DNA from: Chlorella sorokiniana
Taxonomy: Eukaryota; Chlorophyta; Trebouxiophyceae; Chlorellales; Chlorellaceae
Assembly (NCBI GenBank): GCA_025917655.1
Contig: CP084617.1
Coordinates: 372,001-436,000 of the forward strand
DNA length: 64,000 nt
Direction: 5' to 3'
The first letter of the stretch is position 1, and each line of letters starts with the position of its first letter. A program made the translations under genes and the position numbers. This document shows, piece by piece, positions 37,733 to 48,000 of this stretch. The notes under the pieces are model-generated. The model searched no databases. It had not been told where the DNA came from and saw only the letters and a list, made by a program, of their open reading frames with translations.

Positions 37733-40474
37733 ATGTTTGGACTGGCGCTCAGCACCCCCAGCGTCTCCACATGTGCGAGGCACCAAGGCCTTGCGGTGCC
37801 TTCTCCAGCAGTTGGTGAGTATTTGGATGGGCCCAGCACGATGTAATCGAAGACTCCACAATGCCACTGCTCCCCCAGGCGTCCCCCTCACCCTCCCGCT
37901 GCCGCCTCCGCCGCCGCCGCAGGCCCGCCAGCGCCCCGCCGCCCGGCCAGCCGCAGCGGCAGCAGCGCGGCGGCCCGCGCGCCCGGCCAGCTCCCTGGAT
38001 GACGTGTCGGCGGCGGCGGCAGGCGCGGCGGGCGGCGAGCAGCCGCCCAGCCTGGCGGAGGTGCAGGAAGAGGTGGTGGACTACGTGCAGCACTGCCAGG
38101 AGGCGTACGGCCGCCCGGGCCTCATAGACTTTGCCCCGGGCGTCAACGGCCTGCCCAAGGCCACGCTGCAGCACCCCAACGGCGCCTCCTGCGAGCTCTA
38201 CCTGCACGGCGCGGCGGTCACCTCATGGCGGCACGTCGACGGGCGGGAGATGCTGCACCTGCGGCAGGCCAACGCGTTTGACGGGGAGAGCCCCATCAGG
38301 TGCGGCGGCCGAGCGGGAGGGGATGCCGCCCGCGCAGCAGGGCAGGGGCAACAGCGCACTGGAAGCCTGTCTCCAAAGGGTGATGGGGCCAGGTGGGCTT
38401 TTGGTTGTGGCTGTGCAGCTGGTAGGCTGGAGGTGAAGGGCTGGGCCGAGCCGCCGCCCCGCTGCCCCACGCCGCCCCGCCCTGCAGGGGCGGCGTCCAG
38501 ATCGCGTGGCCGCAGTTTGGCGTCGGCGCGCTGCCCACCCACGGCTTCCTGCACAGCCTGCACTGGTCGGTGGTGGCGAGCGGGTGGCGGGAGCCGGAGC
38601 GCGTGCCCGCCGACGCGCTCGACGCAGACACCGCCTCCGATTGGCGCCCCACCCTGACGCTGTACGCCTGCACGGACGAGGAGTGGGAGCAGCAGTGGCC
38701 CCACAAGTTCGAGGCAGCCTACACCGTCACGCTGATGGAGCCAGACCCGCCGGAGGAGCCGGACGCGGCGTTCATGGCCCGCGCGGCGGCAGACTTCAGC
38801 CCCGGCGCGCAGCAGCAGGAGCGGGAGGAGGCGGTGGCGGCGCGGCGCGCGCGCAGCGAGCGGCGCCCGGCCCCCGCCCGAGGAGGAGGAGGGGGCGAGC
38901 AGCAGCGGGCGCGGCCGTCGGTGCTGCGCTGCGAGCTGCAGGCGAGTGCGTGTGTGTTTGCGGGTGTGGAGGCGGTGGAGATGGAGGGGTTCGGGTGCGC
39001 AGGCCGCTTTATTAATGCCCCTGGGCCTCTTCTTCTAGCAGCTGGCCATCCCACCCCACAGGCCACAGGTCGGTGATCGATATCGATCGCAAATTCACCT
39101 CCTCCCGGCCCCCTTCCTGCAGGTGCACAACTGCGACGACAAGCCCTTCACCTTCACGACCGGCCTGCGCACCCACTTCGCCACGAAAGACATCCCCCGC
39201 AACAACAAGACCGTGCGCACGCTAGGCCTCTTCGGTGCGCCCGCGCGGCATGCATCCGCCCCACAGCCGCTGCCGCATCCTGCTGCGCTCCTGCCGCCAG
39301 GCAGCCGCTCGCAGATGCCGGCCGCTCCCGCCCCCTTGGTTCCCCTCGCGCCGCCACCGCCGCCGCCGACGCGGTGCCGTCGCCTCCCTGCTTCGCCCGC
39401 TGTGCAGGCAAGTATGTGATGGACTACACGCGCAACCCGCTTGACCCCGCGCTCTGGGTGGAGAACTCGCACTACGTCACCTTTGGCGACATGAAGCCGC
39501 GCAGCCTGGTGTACGCCGACTGCCAGCCCCAGGGGGACGTGCTCTTCTGCCCCGGCACCCCGGTGCGCAGCAGCCCAGCGCAGCTGCAGCGTGTGTGCAC
39601 ATGTTTGTGTGTTTATATGCGTGTGCCTGTGTGTGGGTGTGTGCGTTGGGGACACGCGGCCCCTCGGCAGCGCTCTGCCTACGGCGGCGGTTGCGAGGGC
39701 GGCGCCCCTGCTGCACAGGCTGGCGGGCAGCAAGCTGCGCAGCCAGCAGCGCGCGGGTTGTCCACGTGCCTCCCCGCCCTCGTGCCTTCTTGTACTGCGC
39801 TTGTCGCTGCTGCCCCTCCGCAGCACCCGGATGGCTGGCCGGCCTTGCCCACAGACACCCCACCTTTCCCCCTCCCGGCCCCCTTCCTGCAGTCCCACTT
39901 CAAAATCCACAACACCCGCGGCTTCAGGGACATCTCGGTGGTGCACCCCACGGGGGCGGCGGGGCGCGAGGCACGCACGTTTGTGGAGCTCGGCGCGGCG
40001 CGGGCGCTGCGCAAGGTCACGCTGCAGGTGGGCGCAGACGCATCACTCACAGCGCCGCATGGCCCTGGCACGGCGTGCCTGTTGGCGGCGGAGGGGGAGA
40101 ATGGGCGGTCAAGCCGTTGCGCGCTCAGGAACAGTTTGCAGGGCGGCGCCGCCAAGGCATGAGCAGCGGTGGGGCCTTTGTGCCTCCCCAGCCAAGCGGC
40201 GGCACCCGCCAAGTTAGCGCAGCCTGCGGCGCCTGCTCGGCTGCGGCCGCCCCGGTTGCCAGCATGCCCTCTTCTTTCTTCATCGCGCCGCCCTCCCGCC
40301 CCCTGGCCCTGGACGCAGCCCGGCGAGACTTGGGTGGGCGAGATGCGGCTGACGGCCCACGACGAGTATTGGCCGCTGCCGGCCTGGGAGGTGGAGGACC
40401 CCAGCGGCGTGCCCGTGCCCGAGCCCACGCCCGAGCTGCTGCAGCTGCGCCGCACGCCCAACGACGCGCTCTGA
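37733..40474 (+). CDS. Glucose-6-phosphate 1-epimerase (aldose 1-epimerase family), plastid-type
   Basis: The enzyme interconverts the alpha and beta anomers of hexose 6-phosphates. Seven exons, 37733-37814, 37879-38299, 38488-38941, 39123-39234, 39408-39562, 39893-40027 and 40319-40474, join without a frame break to 504 residues. The first 90 residues (MFGLALSTPSVSTCARHQGL, then Pro/Ala/Arg-rich) look like a plastid transit peptide. The fold is seen in ASCELYLHGAAVTSWR, GGVQIAWPQFGVGALPTHGF with the conserved His, HNCDDKPFTFTTGLRTHF, and the end PGETWVGEMRL. A charged, low-complexity insert sits near residues 290-320. The third intron has a GC donor (GCGAGT at 38942). The match to plant proteins annotated as putative glucose-6-phosphate 1-epimerase is good over most exons. 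Confidence 0.86.
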
Positions 40475-40949
40475 GCCTGACCATCGCGCCGGCTGCGCGG
40501 GCGCCCCCTGTAACTGCTCGCCCCTTGCAAGCCCACCCGCCACCGATTGCTGTCTTGGGCCCCTCGCTCCCAGAAGGGCTCCATCACACCCAAACTCCTG
40601 TTGCTCCCTGGGCCGCCAGGCACCCGCAGTGCAGCCGCTGTGCCGCCGCCGCCCTGTTCAGACGTCTGACGCTTCAGGAGCATAACAGCTTACAGACCTG
40701 TGACACACACCCCTAACGCTGGAATAGCACAGAAGCTTCAGCCACGCTGGAGAGTTGGAAGGGGGTGGTAGCATGCCTGGGCAAGGGCTGCGGCTTGCAG
40801 AGGGTTAACGAGCCCATCTCAGGGAGATAGGGCGGCTGTGTCAGTGGCACTGCAGCAGCGGCACAGCACAAGCAGACCTCGGGCCTGCGCTCAGCTTTGC
40901 TGCAGCCGCTGTGGGGAGGCTGCTGTGGCACCAGGCCAACAGCGCTGCT
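40475..40949. other. Convergent 3-prime intergenic region
   Basis: 475 bp between two convergent genes. It contains a TGTAA signal for the epimerase and no supported exon. Confidence 0.6.
40509..40513 (+). terminator. Chlorophyte-type polyadenylation signal TGTAA
   Basis: TGTAA lies 35 bases after the epimerase stop. TGTAA is the usual poly(A) signal in green algae. The short distance supports it, but a five-base motif can occur by chance. Confidence 0.4.
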
Positions 40950-41678
40950 TCAGTTGGTAGGGGCCGCTGCCGCTGGCGCCTCCTCCTTCTTGCCGCCAAA
41001 CACCTTTGACGCGCCCCAGAGGCCCACAGCCCAGCCGCCCAGCACGAGGAACACGATGTGCTCCTCCTTCCTGCACAGACACGGAGCAGTGAACCAGCAG
41101 GCACGCATTGAATAAAGGAACCTGCCAACTGCAGGCAGGCACAGCAGCCATTCTCACGGCAGGGCAGCTCTGCTGCACAGGCTTCTGTGCCAGCACAGCG
41201 GCACACCGATCTCACCACTTAGCGATCTGAGTGGGGGCTTCCCAAGCGTTCACCTGCTCACAGGGAAAGGGCTCAGCAGAAACGGTCGGCAGCAGCACCT
41301 CACACATGGGAGCAGCGCAGCAAAGCCCACAGGACACGATCTCACCTTAACTTCGCCATGTGCGTCTGCAAGGAGCAGTTGTGCAGAACACATCTGATTA
41401 GCAGGTAAGCCAGGCAGGCGTATGCCGACGTCCTGGCGGCAGGAGCGGCCACCGCCCTCGAACCATTTTCATTGGCACGAATTTCACGGGCGGCGTGCGT
41501 CACATCGGGCACCAGATTCCCTATCTAGAGCAGACAGAGGGGCTGGAAGCCTGCAGCACAAGCCTATGCAAGAATTGGTAGCGGGTTGCTCACCTGCTGC
41601 AAACCCGCGGATGCCTGCCGGCGCCTTGCTGCTATTCCGGGTGATGCGAGAAGCCAGCGGCACCAGGCGACGCAACAT
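40950..41678 (-). CDS. Small mitochondrial single-pass membrane protein (87 residues)
   Basis: Exons 41678-41594, 41365-41346, 41253-41216 and 41070-40950 join in frame. The start MLRRLVPLASRITRNSSKAP is a classic mitochondrial presequence ending near GIRGFAA. The mature part runs DAHGEVKVNAWEAPTQIAKW, then one membrane helix HIVFLVLGGWAVGLWGASKV, and ends in a Lys/Glu/Ala-rich tail. The second exon is only 20 nt. Size, presequence, the Trp-rich juxtamembrane stretch and the single helix are typical of small accessory subunits of respiratory complexes or ATP synthase, but I cannot name the subunit. All four splice junctions fit the consensus and the reading frame is intact, so the gene itself is well supported. 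Confidence 0.72.
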
Positions 41679-41905
41679 GTTGAGCTACAGAACCGGGGAA
41701 GCAGCGCTCAGACACCTTGGGACCCTACACGCCACCTCGATTGCAGGATCGGCGAGGCGACGCACTTGTCGGCATGTGATCCCGTAAGAAGCCCACCAAC
41801 GCCAGTGTGTAGCGCATGTACTGCTTGCATCTTAACCGTGGACCAGTGCGCGCCGTGGCATTTCGCACGTGTTGCGATTGCGAATCCTATACCCAAAAGC
41901 AGGCC

Positions 41906-44683
41906 ATGGAAGCGCAGTTGCTGGAGGAGGCGATTTCCGAATATCAGCAGTCTCTGACGAGTATAACAGAGGCTCTAGAGGCCAGTCCCGATGAAGGGGA
42001 ACTCATCGATGTGAGGTCACATCACGCTGGTCTCCATGAGTGTGGCTTGACGAAGAACTCACTCATGTGCCGCCGCTGGCGGCACACGTCCTGACGTTGC
42101 TAGTGTTCCCATCCCTCGTGCAGCTGAAGGCGCAGCTAGCCGCCCTGCACGATGCCGAGGCGGCACTGGCGGGCCTACGGCCTGAGCCTGCGAGTGCGGC
42201 CCCGGCGGGCGCCCCCAGCAAGGAGGCGCCCGGCGCGGGCGGCGCCCCACCGCGCTGCCGCGCTGCGCGCCGCCGGCCAGCAACAACGCGCGCATCCACC
42301 CGCGCAGCAGGTACGCTTACGAGGAGCCCAACTTTGAGGCGCTGGCGGCCCGCCACCCCTCGCTGGCCCCCTTCCTCGTCCGCACCAGCGCCGCCGCCGC
42401 CGCCGCTGCTGGCGGTGACGCCCAGCAGCCGGCTGTCGCCAGCAGGGCCTCCTCGACTTTGCCAGCCCCGCCGCCTGCCGCGAGCTGACGCGGGTGCTGC
42501 TGGCGGAGGATTTCGGCATCCAGTGGTGGGTGCCGCTGGGGCAGCTGGTACCGCCCATAACCAACCGAGCCAACTACATCCACTGGCTGGAGGACCTGCT
42601 GTCGCTGTCCGCCCCCACAGGCAAGCAGCGGGGCAGCCGCCCAGGGCAGCACGCTGCTTCAGCATCCTTGCAGCCATGCGGCACAAAGCGTCGCTTGCCG
42701 CCGGCACCTCGGCAGCCCCGGGCATCTCGAAACCGGGCGTGGCGTCTCTGGGCGCGACGAGTTTTTGCTCTTGCAGCGCGCTCAGCAGCTCCCACGGCTG
42801 TGCTGCCTGCAGGGCCCGTGGCGGGGCTGGACGTCGGCTGCGGCGCAAACCTGATCTACCCGCTCCTGGCGGCGGCGCTGTGCGGTTGGCGCATGGTGGG
42901 CGCGGATGTGACGCCCGCGGCGCTGCGCTGGGCCGCCCGCAACCTGGGGGCCAACCCGCAGCTGCGCCGCCTCATAGAGCTGCGCCAGGTGGCCATGCAG
43001 CCCAACCAGGCAGAGGTGCTGGGCGGCGGCGGCCACGGCGGCGGCGGCGCTGGCAGCGTGGGGGAGCCGCTGCGGCAGACGCCGTCGGCGGCGCGCTCGC
43101 AGAGGATGAGGCCGGCGACGTGCCCGCAGCGCTGGCGGCAGCCACGCCCGCCCCGGTGGTGCTGCTGGGCGGCGCCGCCGCAGGGCGCGGGCTGGTCAGC
43201 GGCGCGCTGCGCGCCGGCGAGCGCCTCGCCTTCTGCATGTGCAACCCGCCCTTCTTCGAGAGCATGGCGGAGGCGGGCGCAACCCGGCCACCGCCACGGC
43301 GGCACCCCGCCGAGATGGTGTACCCAGGTGGGCCCCGACGGCTGCTGCCGCTGCTCTGGAGCCGGTGTCGGGAGTGCGAGGGCTGCACAGCTGCGGAAGT
43401 GGTGCTGCCAGGCATCGCCTGCCACTGGAAGCGGCGTGGGTGGAGGAGGGGCGGAAGTCTTGGCGGGGCGGCGTTAGCGCCAAGAGAAAGACCCTGATGC
43501 CCCCACCTGTCTCCTAACCACGCCCACAAGCCACCTTCCTTTACTTCCCGCGCACACCCATCCGCCGGCCATGATGCGCTTGCCTGTCGCTCCCCCTCAG
43601 CACCTTCAATCAATCTCACAACTTAGCGACCCACCACCATGCACAGCCAACCGACGCCCGCGCACCGCCCTACCCCCACCCCACCCACCCCCTTGCCAGG
43701 CGGCGAGCTGGCCTTTGTGACGGCGCTGGTACAGGACTCGCTGGCGCTGCGGGGGCGGTACACTGGTACAGCACCAAGGTAGGCAAGAAGGCGACGCTGA
43801 GGGCGGCGCGCAGCCTGCTGTACCGCCACGGCGTGCGCGTACTGCGCACCACCGAGTTCTGCCAGGTGGGCTGGGTTGCGGCAGGCGCATGTGGCGGCGG
43901 CCGTGGATGTGTGTGCAGCAGAGGGGGGGGGTGCGGCGGCAGCAAGGCGGGGTGGAAAGTTTTGTTTGGGTTGTGCTGACCCGCCTCCCTTTCACCTGCC
44001 CACTCACCGGGCATCCCCTTGAACCTCGCCCAATCGCCACCCCCACGGACACAATCCCCACCCCTTCCTGCCGGCCAACAGGGCAAGACATCCCGGTGGG
44101 CCCTGGCCTGGAGCTTCGCTGCACCCGCCTCTGCCGCCAGCCAGCCGCTGCCGCGCTCGCTGCGGCGGCGGGCGCCGCCGCAGCGGCCACGCCCACCCGC
44201 TACGCGCCGCTCGCAAGCTCAGCTGGCAGGTGTCGGCGCCGCCCGCGGCTGGTTCTGCAGTGCTGGGGGCGTTGCAGTCGTGCTTGGAGGCCGCTGGGGT
44301 GCGGTACACGCTCGACCGCGCGGCGTACTGCCTGCGCTGTACCTACGCCCCCTCCCCCGCCGAGCTGGCGGCGGCAGGCGACGAAGCAGCCGGCGGCCCG
44401 CCCGCGGCCAAGCGGCAGCGGCAGGCTGAGGCTCGGGCGGGCGGCGGCAGCGTGGCGCTGCACGCCGGAGCCTCTCAAGCGCCAGCCACCGAAGCGCCGC
44501 CCGAGGCGGCAGCCCCGGGGGCGAATGGAAGCTGGAGCTGCGCCTCTTCCAGCAGCACGCCGGCCTCTTCCTGCTCTCAGCGGCGCTGCTCCCCTCCGCC
44601 CCCGACGCCGCGCTGCCCTGGTGGGGGCGCTGGCGGCGCGGCTGCGGGATGCGCTTGCCGCTCGGTGGAAGGTGGCGGGCTGA
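41906..44683 (+). CDS. METTL16: METTL16/FIONA1-type RNA N6-adenosine methyltransferase
   Basis: METTL16 methylates U6 snRNA and structured mRNA hairpins in the nucleus. The N-terminal 60 residues (exon 41906-42010, then from 42124: EYQQSLTSITEALEASPDEG, LKAQLAALHDAE) form a helix pair like the start of splicing factor SPF30/SMNDC1. After a Pro/Ala linker comes the METTL16 core: ARIHPRSRYAYEEPNFEALA, LLAEDFGIQWWVPLGQLVPP, NYIHWLEDLL, GLDVGCGANLIYPLL, the catalytic FCMCNPPFFESMAEAG, GELAFVTALVQDSLAL, VGKKATL, and TTEFCQ joined to GKTSRWALAWSF. A C-terminal region (LELRLFQQHAGLFLLSAALL) matches the position of the vertebrate-conserved RNA-binding domain. An intron at 42621 has a GC donor. About five one-base losses (runs at 42245, 42445, 43060, 44626, and near 43763) break the frame. 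Confidence 0.8.
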
Positions 44684-45074
44684 GGGCGGCGCTGAGCGGC
44701 GCTGCTGCGGGAGCCAGCCGCCGCACTCTGCTGCTCACACCTGCCTTGACCTGCAGCTTGCGAGTTTGTGTGTGCTTCGTGATGAGACAGCCGGGAGTGT
44801 CCTTGGTGATTAAATTGCACGGCGTTCACAAGGGCACCGGCGGTGTCCAACATGCTCAGGCGCAAGTCAGCACGGGACAGAGCAGGGCAAAGCGTACTGG
44901 CCAGAGAACAGGAAACAAGGTTGCACTGTGGCTCGTACCCTCAGCTCTGGCGCGGCCACACGCTGGAAAGAACGCATGGGGGCAGCCTTCGCCTCAGGGG
45001 ACGCTGAACAGCAGCGCCGCTGCGACCGGTTGGCCGGGGCTGGGTGGAGGGCTTTACGAGCGCGGCCTGCGCCC
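44684..45074. other. Convergent 3-prime intergenic region
   Basis: 391 bp between the METTL16-like stop (+) and the membrane-protein stop (-). Nothing recognised apart from presumed untranslated sequence. Confidence 0.55.
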
Positions 45075-48000
45075 TCACACCCGCCTTCGGGCCTCACTGC
45101 GCAGGAAGAGCCGCCGCGCATGCGCCTCGAACACGTAGCAGCAGGCAAGGGGCAGCAGCAGCCCGTGCAGAGCCGCTCTGAGAGCGGCCCCCGGACCGCA
45201 GCCGGCGCCGGGCGGCTCGCAGCAGCGCGCGGTACGGCTGGCGGGCAGCAGCGCCACGTTGGCCGCATACGCTGCGATGGCGGCGGGTGCCTGGTACCTG
45301 AAGCGCATCTGCGAAGTGGGAGCGCGTGATATGTGGGTGTAGCTGTGCACTAAAGGCAATGCTGGAGTTTTTTTGTTTTTTTTTTTTTTTTTTGGGGGGG
45401 GCGGCGCGAGGAACGGGCGCTGCAGGGCAGCTGCAGCTGCCACGTTCTGCCTGCCACATTTGCCTTGTGGCACCCAACGTTCTGCCTGCCACATTCCCTT
45501 GTGGCACCACCCTTGCAGCCCCAATGTGAATGAAAGGCAGCCCCAGGACCGTGGAGGTGGTCCCATTCTGAGGGGGTGGCCCCCACCTGGAAGGCCAGAC
45601 CCATGACGGTCAGCCAGCTGAACGAGTGGGAGTGGAGGGGGTCGCGGAAGGGGGCGGACGCTAGCGGGTGCAGGTGGCTGCCCAGCGACTGCTGCCACGC
45701 TGCCACTGCCAGCCACGTCAGCGCCAGCAGAGCGTCCCGGTGGGCACGAAACCTGGCAGGGAGACGATGGGCAAGCGGGACATTAACGTGGGGGTGGAGA
45801 ATACTGGTGGCGTGCGGGGCAAATGCTCGCCAGTGACTCCACCCATGCCCCCGCCACAGCAGCCCCTCTCCCCAACAGCTGAGGCCAGCACGCAGGGAGC
45901 GCTGATCAGCGGCAAAAGTGGGACGGGGAGGGGCAACGGGCAAGCAGGCTTGGCAAAATTGGGTATGGAAGGGGGTTGGGGGCGCGGTGGGGGCATAGTG
46001 GAGGGCCCGGCAGTAAGCGAAGGGGAGATGGGGGAGGGGCAGGGCAGGGTTGCAGAGAAAGCAGCGGCTCACCACGGCCGGGTCCCTCCAGACAGCAGCA
46101 GCAGGCCAGGCAGCTGGGCAGCCGCGCCCAGCAGGCAGCGCGGCCCCATGCGCCGCCACAGGCGGGGGGGTGCCGGGGCAGGAGGCTTGCAGGCTGCGCG
46201 GGCGACGGGGGAGGCAGCATGGTCGGGGGAGGCGGCGAGGTGAGCCAGGGCTGGGGTGAGTGCTGGGGGAGGGACAGCTGAAAGGGCGCGGCCAAGCTGC
46301 ATTGCGCCCGACAAGGACAGTTGATGCCACTGCACCCACCCCAAAGCAGAGGGGCCAGAAAGGTCGCACGCATGAGCCCCTGCCAAACGCACCAAAGCGG
46401 CAGGATCGCCCGCCCGCAGCTCTCACCAGAAGCAGGCGAAGGCGAGGAGGTAGGCACAAGCGTCAAGACGCAGCATCTGGGCGGCGTGGTGGGCGGCAAA
46501 GCGCGCCTCCTGCACGCCGCTGCGGAAGCCGCGCAGCGACACCAGCGGTGCCGGCGCCAGACCCCCGCCGAGGCCGGCAGCCTCACCTCTGACTCCATTC
46601 CCTGGCTCGTCGCCCCACACGCTGCCGTCCTCTGCGCTGCTGTCGCTGTCGCCGCTCCAGTCAGAGAGAGCGGGCTGCGCCTCTGGCTGCGGCCGGGCGT
46701 CCAGGGGTGCGTCCAGTGGTGGAGGCGGCACCGCCGCTGCGGCAGCACCAGGCTGAGCACCGTCTCTGCAAACTCCTGCAGTGGCTTCCGCTGCTCTTCC
46801 GCCAGCGCATGGGCCAGCAGCAGGACCCCCTTGAGCGCACTGCTAGGGGCACGCGGGTGGGAGGGTGGAGCGATGCGAGCACGAGCGGAAGGGCGGCCAG
46901 CGGCTAGCAGGATGGAAGGCAGCGGCAGCTAGGATCAGCAGCAGCACCCGCCACTGCCGCGGTAACTTACGGGGCCGTGACGTCTGCTGCTGAGGGGAAG
47001 CCGAGCAACAGGGCGGCGGAGCACGTGGGCTTGGCAGGCGCAGCGGCAGAGCTGCCGCTGCCGGTCGCCCCCTCCAAGAGCGGGACGCCCACCGCTGCAC
47101 CGCTGCCGGATTGCGACATGATGTTGCGGACATCCTCCAGCGTTTCGCTGCGGGTGATGGAGTTTGAGAGTGCAACAGTCGACAGGGCAGCAGCGGGCTG
47201 ACCGTAGGTGAGCGGGCGGTTGCGGAGGGCGGCGGCGACAGGGAAATCGTACGATCCTCTCACCTTGCTCGGGATACATCATTGATTACCCTAGCCTTCA
47301 GGTGATGTATACACGCCTCTGACAGAGTGGGCCCCGCTAGCAGAGCTGCCCGCGCCCTTGTCGCAAGCAAATTGCCGCTGCACAGGTGTGCCGCGCCTGA
47401 GGAGGCTGCCAGCACAAGTCCAAGGTACGTTACACCTCCCAGGTGCAGCGCTTCAAGCCGCTCCAGCAGCGTTTGTCGCGGGCCTGCGGGGGACTGCAGC
47501 GCCTCCACGGCTGCAGCCGCACCTGTCGATGCGGCCTGATGTATTGATCTCATTGGAAACAAGAGATGTGGCTGCGAGAGCTCTCACTCTAATGTGTATG
47601 TCAAAATGAAACTCGCAAAGGCTGCCATTGAATGGGTTGCCATGCCCATAAATTGAAGCCAAGTGTATGAATCAATTAATAATCAGGTAAGAGGTATTGG
47701 GGACCCGTATCGATTGGTACGGCAGAGTTGCAGCAGGCACGGCGGCGACAGCGTGCCGTCGTTGGATAGCTATGCCAGTGGATGGAAGGATCACAACGCC
47801 ACCGCGCGAAGGCCAAGCACTTGCCCACCGGTCTGGCTGGAGTCAGCTGTCGGGCTGGTGGTTGGCCGCCGCGGCTAGCTCACCGACCGCGCTGCCGTGG
47901 CCGCCGCGTAGCCGTGCTGGCCAACCTCGGCATCTGCAGCGGCTGCCGCGGGAGCGGCGAGCCACCCAGCCCCACACGCCTGTGCGCCAGCCGCGGTACG

